NCBI GenBank assembly: GCA_900169235.1
Contig: FWCC01000454.1
Span: 1 to 57,004, forward strand
Reading direction: 5' to 3'
DNA from: Zarea fungicola
Lineage: Eukaryota > Ascomycota > Sordariomycetes > Hypocreales > Cordycipitaceae
Length of the DNA stretch: 57,004 nt
Made by a program: the position numbers and the translations under genes. Positions 33,307 through 44,105 of the stretch are shown here, piece after piece. The notes under the pieces were generated by a model, which was given only the letters and a program-made list of their open reading frames with translations, was not told the origin of the DNA and did not search any database. Each line of letters starts with the position of its first letter. Positions within the stretch are counted from its first letter, which is position 1.

Positions 33307-33664
33307 GTAAAGGGAAAGAACGAAGAACGAAGAACGAAGAATGATCGCAAAAAGGTCAAAAGACAGGATGTAAATAATGTATACATTACGGCAAGATTCC
33401 CTTGCCCCTCTGTACTTTTATATTACTGAGAGGTGGATAGGAAAGAATATGTGGCAACTGTGTCTCGTTGTTTTGTTATAGCACAATTATAGATGTTGGA
33501 AACGGCTTTCTGTGAAAAATCATTTCACTTTACATGGAATGAATAATAATAAATCATCTTTTAAATGTACAAACCTCTAAACTGAGTGCTGGCCAATAAG
33601 CAAAAAGGTATCCTAGATAGCTACAGATGATTTCCAGTAAAGTGGTATTACAGCAAGCGTCTAA
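33307..33664. other. Convergent intergenic region, AAA ATPase / TFB1
   Basis: 3' ends of both genes. It contains a three-copy 7-bp tandem repeat (listed separately). No coding frame is seen. Confidence 0.6.
33318..33338. repeat. GAACGAA x3 tandem repeat in the 3' UTR of the AAA gene
   Basis: Three exact head-to-tail copies of GAACGAA start 11 bases after the stop codon, with a degenerate fourth copy (GAATGAT). It is probably replication slippage in the 3' UTR. Confidence 0.75.
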
Positions 33665-35650
33665 TTATGCCTCCGTAGATAACTGCAGACCCTCCGCAGC
33701 CAAGGCTCGGGAATAGTCAGCTTGCGCCTTTTCTAGCGCGTTGAGCGTGGGCTGCATCATTTTGATGACGCCATTCCGGCCGCCACCCACCATGTCTGAC
33801 TTCCATCGAATCTTCTTGCCTGTCTTCTCAAAGTGGTCGCGAATCTCCTGCTTGCGCTTGCGGATGATGTCGTCGCGCTCCTTCTCTGCCTCTTCCGCGA
33901 CGGTCTGGATGCGGTGCGTCGACCGCTTAAGCGACTCGGCGAGGTACTGCAGCTCACTGGCGCGGTCAGGGTCGCCGGACAGGAATGCATCCCAGAATTG
34001 GTGCAGAAACTCCACGGTGGTTGCGTGAGTGAGCGTACATCTTTCGACGAGAGGAGTCGGTAGACCCATAGGCGTGGACGCATCCGAGACGTGGTCGTAC
34101 TTCTGGGAGCGCTGTTGGAGTATGCCGTCCATGACATCTTTCTCGGCACCGATGATGGCGCGTCGCGAGCTGCTTTGCTTCTTGTTGGAGTCCTCCTCTT
34201 CGCTGTCACTGCCGTCGTCAAAGTTGATGGCGGCTTGCAGATCCATGCCTGCGTTGCCATTGATGTTGACATCTTTGAGCACGCCTTGCATTTTCAGCAA
34301 AACGGCAGCTGGGTTCTGCTTGGCAAAGACCTTGGCGTTGCTGGAAGGGGATGAATCGCGCTTGGCAAAGAATTTATTCTGCTCGTTGACGTTGAGCATA
34401 ATTCTACGCTCCTGCGCATCGCCGCGCAAATCACGCAGCGCCAACTCCCTGTAGTACTCAGCAGTCTCGTCATTTAAAGTATCTGACGGTGCGACGTTCG
34501 CCATGATCTTCTCACTGAGACTGTTCAGCGTCTGCACAAGGGGAATTTTTGCCCGGGGACGCATTTCTACGTCCTTGGCATTGCCGCTCTTAAAACCGCC
34601 CTGATTTTCCTCATTTGCTTCAATATCAATAATATGAGGGACTTGCTGGGCCATGATTTTGCTCTGAACATTTTGCAAGTTCTCGTTGACATCATACTTG
34701 TCGAAAATCGCATCGTTGGTGTCATTATCTGTGGGACGCTCGCCTCGTAGTTTCTTCGACAGTCGGCTTAGAAAAAATCGTGACCAGAATACTGCCTCAG
34801 ATAGCTTTGGAACATTCTCGTTATATATCCGCTTTACCAGCGGATGCTGGGCAAAAATCATTTGCACCTGCTCAACGCTGATATTCAGCTTGAGCTCACC
34901 GTCAACAGTTCGAGGCTTGACCGTCGAGAGAACATTGTACGGGCCCTTTTTTTGATTTGATTCAATGGCATGCACACGTAGTAAGTTTGTTCTTGTAGAC
35001 CAAAACTGTGTGTTGAACACACCGTTTGAAATGGATTCTGGCTTTGTGGCGAGAGCCTCCATGAATGTTTGATGCAGGCTCAAATCCTTTTTCATGAGGG
35101 ACTGCTGCAGCTCAATGTCCTGCTTTAGCTGCTGATCATCAAACCACCGAGACGAAGATTGCTGCGAGTTGACAGCGTTGGTAAAGGCCATGGCTGCGGA
35201 TGCACTGCCTCCAGTACCAGATACTCCTGGAGCTGGGGTCCCAGAGCCCGCGGGGCGAGGAACATTGGGATCACCACTTCGGCTATCCGCGAGTAGTCGA
35301 GAGAGGACATCTTTGACAGATTGAGCTTCTTTTTTAGCTTCAGAGGTGTTGAAGTGGAAGAGATATGACACAGGATCACCGCCCTCGGGAGACTTTTCAA
35401 ATATCCTCAGCATCACTTTGGCAGCTGTTTCTGGTGTTTGCTGCAAGTCTAGACATCTGGATCAGCAATCACGGACTGAGGATACAACGTTGGAGTATTG
35501 GTTAGATTTACTACTGATGCTGGAAACAGGCAAGGAAACGGTTGGCGGGCCGCCAGAATTGGGCGTCCATGTCACCGTTTGGAGGTCAGGAGTGAGGGTG
35601 AGGATGCCATCCTTCTTCTTGTACAAGGTTCGTCCTGCTGGAGTCGCCAT
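33665..35650 (-). CDS. TFB1: TFIIH core subunit Tfb1 (p62)
   Basis: Scaffold subunit of the general transcription and nucleotide-excision-repair factor TFIIH; nuclear. Minus-strand exons 35650-35515 and 35448-33665 give 639 aa. The 66 bp intron has an uncommon donor (GTAGTA) but preserves the frame inside the PH domain, between SLPVSSIS and NLQQTPETA. Domain order: the N-terminal PH/PTB domain (1-~115), which in the family binds activators and XPG/XPC, with GRTLYKKKDGILTLTPDLQ at the front. Then come two BSD domains (about 165-330; landmarks LSLHQTFMEAL, FWSTRTNLL, SEAVFWSRFFLSRL), then an acidic linker DDGSDSEEED. The C-terminal helical region includes HATTVEFLHQFWDAFLSGD. The KGD1 gene is divergent across 1.2 kb. 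Confidence 0.92.
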
Positions 35651-36837
35651 GGCAGCCGTAGTCTGGCACTGACACTGCCAGGCAGCTCCTTTGTCACAAG
35701 CAACTTCACGGCGAGCCTCACGGTGAGCCTCACGATTTGTACCCTACGAGCATATGGCCTCGTGCTTCGTTGGGGTCTTGCGTAGGGCTGAATCTCTGCC
35801 TTGGACAGCGATTTGAAATATGAGGCAGATCGCAGCTTTTACGAGTGGCGAAATATAAGAAGCCGACTTAAAATTGGTCGCGAATCGTGATTTGTCTAGG
35901 TGCTAGTGCTGGGCAAAATAGTGAATAGTGGTGACTGATAGGTGTAAAAGAGTAGCCGTGACATGCATATTAGGTGGGGATTTTGATGTGTGGCGTCCAC
36001 AGTATTGGTGCCGTGAAAGAAGCCGACACCAGCCTCAAAAATGTCCAAAGGTGGCTCAGAAATGGCAGAGAAGGGCGGCAAGGCGGTCTGGTGTAACTTT
36101 GCCTCTGTAACTAAATTAATTTACTGTACGGAATAGTGGGAAGGGTAAGGTGGGCTAGGATGGGAGAGCCCGGAATGAATCGAGACCAGGGGTTCGAGCA
36201 CTGTGCGAATGCCAGGAAAGACACGTACCTAGTTAGTAGTTGGGAGTCGATTAAGTATTGCAAAGTACAGTGCGTAGCTGCTGCGACGCAGCCAATGCAC
36301 ACTGTCCGGAGGTGAGCGATCCACTTTGGCCCTCCCTGTCTAGAAGCGGACCCCGGCTAGACACTGTAACGCACTGTAAGTGGCTGCTGCCGTCCTAAAA
36401 TGCCAGCATGTCGGCTACTGGATGACGGGGCCTGGTGCTGTTGGCAAGCCCAGCCCGTTACGCCCCGGAGGCACCGAGACTGCTGCGTTGTTGGTGGTCC
36501 GCCCCCCCGAATAGCCCCCAGTGGCCCAGAGGCGCACCAAACTGGGCAAAGTGGTTTCCAGGTGACCGTCATGCTTTTCGTGGAGCCCAAACCCCAATTG
36601 AAACCTCCAGCTTTGTCGCGCTTATTATTAGGAGACCTTTCCTGCTTCATTCTCCAAACCTGTTTCTCCTCAGCTCCTCGTCTCTAAAGACTTACTCCGC
36701 CATTCTTTTTTCTCGATCCTGCGATTGCGAGATTGGGATGTGTTTCGTGGGTCGTCTTTGATACCTTCTTCTCCTTGTCAATTGTCCACCCATAAAAAAA
36801 AAGTCTCCTGAAGCTCGGCGAGACTTTCCCCCACGCC
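35651..36837. other. 1.2 kb divergent promoter region TFB1 / KGD1
   Basis: No supportable gene. A short tandem of GAGCCTCACGGT lies around 35711-35733. The 200 bp before KGD1 are strongly pyrimidine-rich, as in promoters of highly expressed fungal genes. A CCAAT lies near 36291. A 7-codon upstream ORF (36738-36761) may lie in the KGD1 leader. Confidence 0.5.
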
Positions 36838-39800
36838 ATGCTGAGAAATTCGCTCTGTAGAGCCAGCTCTCAGCTGCTCCGTACAGCTAGAATCTCGCCT
36901 GCCTCTTCGTCGCTCTCGACTGCTTGCGCTCGCGGCTCATCATGGAAGCTTGCCGCATCGCGCCGTTCCCTTGCCATCACGGCCCGTCGCACCTATGCCA
37001 CGGATGCCATGCACTCGGCCCCCGATCCTAACGATAACTTCCTCACTGGCAGCACTGCCAATTACATTGATGAGATGTATATGGAGTGGAAAAAGGATCC
37101 CAAGAGCGTTCACGTCTCATGGCAGATCTACTTCAAGAACATGGAGAGTGGCGACATGCCCATCTCCCAGGCCTTCCAGCCTCCTCCTAACCTGGTGCCC
37201 AACATGACCGGCGGCGTTCCTCGCCTCGGCAGCGGCCTCAGCATGGAGGATGGCTCCGATGTCACCAACCACTTGATGGTGCAGCTCCTTGTGCGTGCCT
37301 ACCAGGCTCGTGGTCACCACAAGGCCGACATCGACCCTCTGGGTATCAGAAACACAGCCGAAGGTTTCGGTAACATCAAACCTAAGGAGTTGACTCTGGA
37401 ATTCTACGGCTTTACTGAGAAGGACCTGGATACCGAATATACCCTGGGCCCTGGTATCCTGCCCCGTTTCAAGCGCGAAGGTCGTGAGAAGATGACGCTT
37501 CGTGAGATTGTCGCCGCTTGCGAAAAGATTTACTCTGGCTCGTATGGTGTTGAGTTTATCCACATTCCCGACCGCGAAAAGTGCGATTGGCTCCGTGAGC
37601 GCCTCGAGGTGCCCCAGCCCTTCAAGTACTCCATCGACGAGAAGCGCCGTATCCTCGACCGTCTCATCTGGAGCTCCAGCTTCGAATCTTTCCTTGCGAC
37701 AAAATACCCCAACGACAAGCGCTTCGGTCTCGAGGGCTGCGAGACCCTCGTTCCTGGCATGAAGGCCCTTATTGACCGCAGTGTTGACTATGGCGTCAAG
37801 GATATTGTCATTGGTATGCCCCACAGAGGTCGCCTCAACGTTCTCAGCAACGTCGTCCGCAAACCCAACGAGTCCATCTTCAGCGAGTTTGCCGGCACTG
37901 GTACCGCTGAGGAAGGCTCCGGTGACGTCAAGTATCATCTTGGTATGAACTTTGAGCGTCCTACCCCTTCCGGAAAGCGCGTGCAGCTCTCTCTCGTCGC
38001 CAACCCTTCCCACTTGGAAGCAGAGGACCCCGTTGTCCTTGGCAAGACGCGTGCTATCCAGCACTACAACAACGACGAGAAGGCCCACCGCACTGCTATG
38101 AGCGTGTTGCTGCACGGTGATGCTGCCTTCGCTGCCCAGGGCATTGTCTACGAATGTCTCGGTTTCCACTCCCTGCCTGCTTTCTCTACTGGTGGCACCA
38201 TCCACTTGGTTGTCAACAACCAGATTGGTTTCACTACTGATCCCCGTTTCGCTCGTTCTACTGCCTACTGCACGGATATCGCCAAGGCCATTGACGCCCC
38301 TGTTTTCCACGTCAACGCCGATGATGTTGAGGCCGTCAACTTTGTTTGCCAGCTCGCCGCGGACTGGCGTGCCGAGTTCCAGCACGATGTCGTCATCGAT
38401 CTGATCTGCTACCGCAAGCATGGCCACAATGAGACGGACCAGCCCTCCTTCACTCAGCCCCTCATGTACAAGCGAATCAATTCCCAGGTCCCTCAGATTG
38501 ATGTCTATGTTGACAAGCTTCTGAAGGAAGGCACCTTCACCAAGGAAGACATCGAGGAGCACAAGCAGTGGGTATGGGGTATGCTCGAGGAGAGCTTCTC
38601 CAAGTCTAAAGACTACACCCCTACCTCCAAGGAATGGACCACCTCTGCCTGGAATGGCTTCAAGTCCCCCAAGGAGCTGGCCACCGAGGTTCTACCCCAC
38701 AACCCCACCAATGTCGACAAGAAGACTCTCGAGCACATTGGTGAACTCATTGGCGGCACCCCTGAGGGCTTCCAAGCCCACCGCAACCTGAAGCGTATTC
38801 TCACCAACCGCACCAAGTCTGTGACTGAGGGCAAGAACATTGATTTCCCTACCGCTGAAGCCTTGGCCTTCGGCAGTCTCGTTACTGAGGGTTACCATGT
38901 CCGCGTTTCCGGCCAGGATGTCGAGCGTGGTACCTTTTCTCAGCGCCATGCTGTGTTCCACGATCAGGAGAACGAGGCTACCTACACCCCTCTGCAGCAC
39001 ATCAGCAAGGATCAGGGCAAGTTCGTCATCTCTAACTCGTCATTGAGTGAGTTTGGTGCTCTCGGCTTTGAGTACGGCTACTCTCTGTCATCGCCCAACG
39101 CCCTCGTCATGTGGGAGGCTCAGTTTGGTGACTTCGCCAACAACGCGCAATGTATCATTGATCAGTTCATCGCCTCAGGTGAGGTCAAGTGGATGCAGCG
39201 TACAGGTCTCGTTATGTCTCTGCCACACGGCTATGACGGACAAGGCCCTGAGCACTCCTCTGCCCGTATTGAGCGCTACCTGCAACTTTCCAACGAGGAC
39301 CCCCGTGTCTACCCTACCGAGGATAAGCTTGCACGCCAGCACCAAGACTGTAATATGCAGATCGCCTACATGACCACGCCCGCCAACTTGTTCCACGTTC
39401 TCCGTCGCCAAATGCAGCGACAGTTCCGCAAACGTAGGTTGAATTCTGTCACATGTGTGAATTTAGATTTGCTAACTTATTGTAGCTCTTATCATTTTCT
39501 TCTCCAAGTCCCTCCTCCGCCATCCTCTTGCTCGCTCTAACCTTGAAGAGTTTACCGGCGAGGATGCTGGCTTCCAGTGGATCATCCCTGATCCCGAGCA
39601 CCAGACCGGTGCTATCAAGTCTCCTGAGGAGATTGACCGTGTTATTCTCTGCACTGGTCAGGTCTGGGCTGCCCTGCACAAGTACCGTGCTGACAACAAG
39701 ATCGACAATGTTGCCTTCACCCGTATTGAGCAGATGAACCCCTTCCCCTGGCAACAGCTGAAGGAGAACCTCGACATGTACCCCAACGCCAAGACTATCG

Positions 39801-40030
39801 TTTGGGCACAGGAGGAGCCTCTCAACGCCGGCGCCTGGAGCTTTATGCAGCCTCGTATCGAGACCCTTCTCAACCAGACCGAGCACCATGACCGCAAACA
39901 CGTGATGTACGCCGGCCGTAACCCATCTGCGTCTGTTGCCACTGGCCTGAAGAGTGTTCACAGCAAGGAGGAGAAGGATCTGCTTGAGATGGCTTTCACC
40001 GTCAAGCAGGACAAGCTCAAGGGCGAGTAG
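36838..40030 (+). CDS. KGD1: 2-oxoglutarate dehydrogenase E1 component, mitochondrial
   Basis: Thiamine-diphosphate-dependent decarboxylase of the 2-oxoglutarate dehydrogenase complex (TCA cycle, matrix). Exons 36838-39433 and 39486-40030 flank one 52 bp intron (GTAGGT...GCTAAC...GTAG, phase 1) and give 1046 aa, the family's normal length. A presequence rich in Arg and Ser covers about 50 residues. The E1 N-terminal motif is [20 protein letters not shown]. Active-site landmarks follow: [11 protein letters not shown] with H329, the TPP-binding [19 protein letters not shown], and [13 protein letters not shown]. In the transketolase C-terminal part, the intron splits the conserved [17 protein letters not shown]. 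Codon use is strongly biased, indicating high expression. CIA1 converges from downstream. Confidence 0.97.
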
Positions 40031-40451
40031 GGGAAGATGGCGGGCCAATGAATGGTTGCTGTTGCAGTTGTCGAAGATGCTGAAAACTATTGCGAAAATA
40101 GAAAGGATGAGAGCTAGCTTCCACTGTAGAATTTTACGTCAGGGGAGGGAGTAGTCTCCTTTGTGTATCACCCTGTATCATACACCTCCCTTGAGGATAA
40201 ATGAAACCACTTGTAATCCTGTACTTGTTACACGGCACAGGTATGAGCGGATTAGAAAAAGGCTCTTAATAATATTGCTTCATTATGTATTTCCTATAGT
40301 CTCCTGTGAGCGTGTTGGACCAATGTCAGTAGTGTACTTTTACTAGGTTTTGCATGCTTCTTATTTTTAAAATGGGAATGTCTATTTATGCAGTCAAGAA
40401 ACTTCAAGGACATGACAGCTTCCTTTGCTCTATTTTGAGCCATGTCTCCCA
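40031..40451. other. Convergent intergenic region KGD1 / CIA1
   Basis: 3' ends of both genes; AT-rich, with no open frame that looks coding. Confidence 0.6.
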
Positions 40452-41888
40452 TTATTCCTTTGGTAATATGACCTCCCAGGGTTGAACGACGCCATTGTCA
40501 CCCGTGGTAATTAACATCTCTTCCCCTGCGGCCGCCGATGTTGCGTCGTGGCGCTTACACCAGGTTATGTGGTTCACCTCATATGGTCCATGTGCATTCT
40601 CCTTTGCACCAATGACCTTCCACCTTGCTGAGCCGGGCAGTGTTGGCAGCGGCTGGACAGCAAGTGGCTGCTCCTCGCTGCTCGCCGCAGCATCCGCCGG
40701 ATCAGCCATGACCTGGTCTGTACCAGGTTCAGTCCCCGTTGCCGCAGCCGGCGTCTCGTCTACCTCAGGGTCCTCTTTGTACAGCACAATCCTGCCATCA
40801 CTCCCGGTGCTCGCCACAACGCCACTCTGCGCGCTCCACGCGGCGGCGTAAACATCACGACCATGTTCGCGCGGCAAGATGGCCGTGCACACCCACTCCT
40901 CCCGCAGCGAGCGGCGCATGGTGTTGGGTATGCCGCCTAGGGCACCGCTGCGCTCCCCGGCCCCGTTACCGTCCTCGTCTTCCTCGTCCTCCTTGAGCAT
41001 CCATATGCGCATGGTGGTGTCGGCCGAGTACGACAGCAGGCGCGGGAACCTGTCGCCGGCGCGGGGCCGCGACTCCCACTGCAGGCCCCAGACGGTCTGC
41101 TCGTGGCCCTCGAGGACGGCGACGCACACCCACTCGCCGTCGCTGTCCTCGCGCCACACACGCACCGTGTTGTCGTAGCTGGCGCTGGCGAGCACCTCGG
41201 GGCTGTACCGCCGGCGGGCGTTGCGTCCCGGCACGTCGGGGCACCAGGCCACGGCCTTGACGTCGCCCTCGTGCTCGTTGAGCACGGCAATCGTCTCCCA
41301 CTCGTCGTCCTCCTCGGACGCGCCAATGTCCTCCCAGATCCAGACGGACTTGTCGCGCGAGCAGGTCGCCAGGTGGGCGCCGGACGGGGAGAAGGCGCAC
41401 CCCTTGATCTCGGAGTCGTGGCCCTCGAGAACGAGGGTGAACTCCCACTCCCTGTCGTCTCCCGCGATCGAGCCGGCGGCGTTGTCGTCGTGTCCGTGGC
41501 CGTCCTGCACATGGGCCGAGGTGATTTCTCGCTCGAGGCCCGCGGCTCCGCTGCCGCCGCCTTCATCGCCGGCCTGGTCGCCGTCCCACCGCCAAACACC
41601 AGCCGTGGCGTCAAAGCTGCCAGAGACGAGACAAAGCTTGTGTGGTGGCAGATTGGGCTTCCATGCTGCCGTGCGGACGGATCGTGTGTGGCCGCCGGTG
41701 AGGCTGCTGTGAGCAGAGAGAGTCGACAATGAGAAGACGGTCACGCCTTTCCCGTGGACAGTTGCGGCGAGTGGGAGGGTCGGATGGGGTACGGTTTGCC
41801 AGGCGCGCTCGCAGAGGTCGGGTTTGAGTGGTGCAAGGGCGAGGATCTGTGCCGCGCCCGGCGTCGAGGGTGCCGACGTCGGCTGCAT
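40452..41888 (-). CDS. CIA1: Cytosolic iron-sulfur protein assembly WD40 protein Cia1
   Basis: Seven-bladed WD40 propeller that, in the cytosolic CIA targeting complex, delivers Fe-S clusters to cytosolic and nuclear apoproteins such as DNA polymerases and helicases. Single exon, 478 aa. Blades can be followed: GGHTRSVRTAAWKP...VWRW; EGHDSEIKGCAFSPSG...VWIWED; NEHEGDVKAVAWCPD...VRVWRE; EGHEQTVWGLQWES...MRIWML; REHGRDVYAAAWS...VLYKE; and YEVNHITWCK...QPWEV. A closing strand comes from the N-terminus (AATVHGKGVTVFSL). An insertion of about 40 residues rich in Gly and Asp separates blades 1 and 2, and another low-complexity insertion (TPAAATGTEPG...) lies near 390-420. Both are common in filamentous fungal homologs. 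GC at third positions is very high in this gene. Confidence 0.88.
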   Translation of the reverse strand: MQPTSAPSTPGAAQILALAPLKPDLCERAWQTVPHPTLPLAATVHGKGVTVFSLSTLSAHSSLTGGHTRSVRTAAWKPNLPPHKLCLVSGSFDATAGVWRWDGDQAGDEGGGSGAAGLEREITSAHVQDGHGHDDNAAGSIAGDDREWEFTLVLEGHDSEIKGCAFSPSGAHLATCSRDKSVWIWEDIGASEEDDEWETIAVLNEHEGDVKAVAWCPDVPGRNARRRYSPEVLASASYDNTVRVWREDSDGEWVCVAVLEGHEQTVWGLQWESRPRAGDRFPRLLSYSADTTMRIWMLKEDEEDEDGNGAGERSGALGGIPNTMRRSLREEWVCTAILPREHGRDVYAAAWSAQSGVVASTGSDGRIVLYKEDPEVDETPAAATGTEPGTDQVMADPADAAASSEEQPLAVQPLPTLPGSARWKVIGAKENAHGPYEVNHITWCKRHDATSAAAGEEMLITTGDNGVVQPWEVILPKE

Positions 41889-42505
41889 CCCGGCTCCGAA
41901 GTTCGAGTGCGGCGGGGAGATGTCGGACGGTGATCTCTGCTTTTAGGTGTAGTTGAGTGGCCGAGAATTACGTCGACTGTTTAACTATGCATGCTATGGG
42001 CAATTGAAATTTGTCACAGAATTCAAACAGGTCGGAGTATGGTGGGGTGATTTTGAAAGTTGGTTTGGACGGTAAGTTAGTGTGATGTGCGAGCCGGCTG
42101 CCCCGCCATCAGCCAATCTGGCTTAAAAATCAACATAATATGATAACGGATCTACATTATTTACTCGTTTTCCCAGCTCGCTTGGTGCTCATGTATGAAT
42201 CCCCCCCCAAAAAAAACCTAATAGCAAACTTTGACAATTTATTTTTTGCGTCGTCTTCACAATACATTTCGGTGCATTGAACCAACCAGCCACTACAACT
42301 TCTTGTACAGATATAAACTCAACCTAGAACGACGTGGGCGAAAGTGCTTCGCTTCTGGGAGAAGACTCGCCCAAAAGTTGGTAATCGTTTATAAAACTTG
42401 CTGTCATCTAAAACGGAATGTTGTATTGACGCTCATTAAATGCATGAATTGAACATTTTGCTGTGGAAGCAACCATGAATCATTATATTTTCTCCTTGCG
42501 TTTCA
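41889..42505. other. Intergenic region between CIA1 and the MFS gene
   Basis: This is the CIA1 promoter (left, minus strand) and the MFS 3' region (right). A C-run followed by an A-run lies at 42200-42217. The frame at 42231-42452 has no protein-like features. Confidence 0.55.
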
Positions 42506-44105
42506 TTAGATCTTTTCCTTCTTCACCTTGTCTTTTACCCACTGGCCGGCTTTAATAAAGTCACCACCAACTGGCATCTTTTCCTCCCTAGCTTTCTCCA
42601 GTCCACCCTTCTTGAAACCTCCTGGCATAATAAGCCAGGCCATCAGATCGAAAATGAGCAGCGCCACCACAATAGGCTGCAAGACAGCCACACCTTTGCT
42701 CTGCGCAATAGCACCGACACCAAAGGGGATAATGGCTGCTCCCCCTCCGCCAAATGCACCCGCGAAGCCAATGGCACTGACGTGATATTCGGGCGGAAAC
42801 AGCTTCGTGGCGGTAACGATGGCGGCCGGGAACAGAGGGCCGAGGAAGAAACCCAGAAGGATAATGAAAGCGAGAGAGGCGGCAAAATTTGGCACCAGCC
42901 AGTAGAGTATCTGGAGGCCGACACATATCAGAATGTAGACCGTAATGGCAAGCTTTTCACCAATTCGACCAGTAACGAATCCAAGAATGACGCGGCCCAG
43001 TGTCAGGCCGAGCCAGAACAGGGTTACAGAGAGGCCAGCGAGAAACGGCTCCGCATGCCGGACTTTAATCATAAATGTAGGGATCCAGCCGCCCAAGCTG
43101 ACCTCGCTGCCAACGTAGCCAAGAAGGAAAATGGCGACAACCCAAGTAAGGGGTTGTCTGAGGACATGGCGAGTGGTGATGCGTGCTTTGCCTTCGCCAT
43201 ATTCCAATTTCTGGCGGTATGATGCTCCATCATGGGGCCAAAACGTTACCATGCCAACAACAAACTCAAAGCACACAACCCCGATCATAACGTAGTAGAA
43301 TGTGTACCAGGGAAGATTGGCTTTGGTGATCATGGCTGAAGCGATGAGGGGGCTGATGGTTGCACCGAGGCCGTATGCGCCGTGAATCAGACCAAGAAGC
43401 TCATTAGCTTGGTGCATATTACCGACCCAGGCGTTATAGCCGCTGTCTTCAATTCCGTTACCATAGCCGGCGACGAGGAGGGCGATGGGCAGAACTGGAA
43501 ATGGCGGATGTAGGGCCATAGGCACGTACCCAATGACGCGACATATAGGGCCGGCAAAGGCGACTCCACGCTGGCCAAAATTATAGTGAATCCAATTATT
43601 TGAGAGCCCGGCAGCAACATATCCGACAAAAGGAACAGCGAATAGAGTTGAAACTTGTGTGTAGTTGACGTTGTAGTATGGTTCAAGCTGGTAGAAGTTA
43701 GTCGGGATCAACGGTTATTGAGACGAATTCGAGCCCAAGCCACGTACATATGGAAGCAGCGCCTATAGTCTCATGTTAATCAGAGGATACATATTTTATG
43801 GTATCGCAAAGGCAATGAATGGATTCACCTACACCGAGGCACGCGTCGTTCATTCCCATGATGAAGAGTGCCAGATTCACAACTAAGAAACGAGCCGTAT
43901 TGTTTCGCGAGCCATTCCAGCGGTCTTGGCCTCCTGCGGAGTCTGTATCATTTCCAGTATCTGTGGAATCGACGTCGACGACATTTTGTGTAACGTTGCT
44001 TGTGCTGCCTTTCTCAACATCGGTAGCTGACGGGTTGCCTTGACGAGCAAGATCTCCAAGGGCTGGAACCGTAGGATCGCATTTCTCGCCTACAGGGCTA
44101 GCCAT
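42506..44105 (-). CDS. Major facilitator superfamily transporter (fucose-permease/Bsc6-like)
   Basis: Plasma- or organelle-membrane transporter, 489 aa, about 12 predicted helices. Minus-strand exons are 44105-43833, 43762-43748 and 43687-42506. The middle exon is just 15 nt (five codons: A, L, L, P, Y). Both flanking introns are phase 0 (70 bp GTAGGT...ATAG; 60 bp GTACGT...GACTAAC...CCAG), and joining them rebuilds the helix 1 to loop junction GMNDACLGALLPYLEPYYNV, standard for the MFS helix 1. An N-terminal hydrophilic tail of ~70 residues is rich in Asp, Thr and Ser. Loop 2-3 has NWIHYNFGQRG. The mid-loop is acidic and basic (YRQKLEYGEGKARI). The C-terminal half has GWIPTFMIKVRHAEP, WLGLTLGRVILGF and GLQILYW. 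The substrate is not predictable; the family has sugar-type members. Confidence 0.87.

Noticed and set aside
36185..36205. GGTTCGAGC resembling a tRNA B box
   Set aside because: No matching A box or cloverleaf arms within 80 bases.
37117..38562. 481-codon frame antisense to KGD1
   Set aside because: Same codon-bias artefact in a highly expressed gene; no known domain and the sense gene is certain.
39449..40048. 199-codon frame antisense to the KGD1 3' end
   Set aside because: It spans the KGD1 intron and exon 2 in antisense, with no protein features.
40937..41732. Long frames on both strands within CIA1
   Set aside because: Very high GC at third positions in this gene removes stop codons in other frames; only the WD40 frame makes sense.
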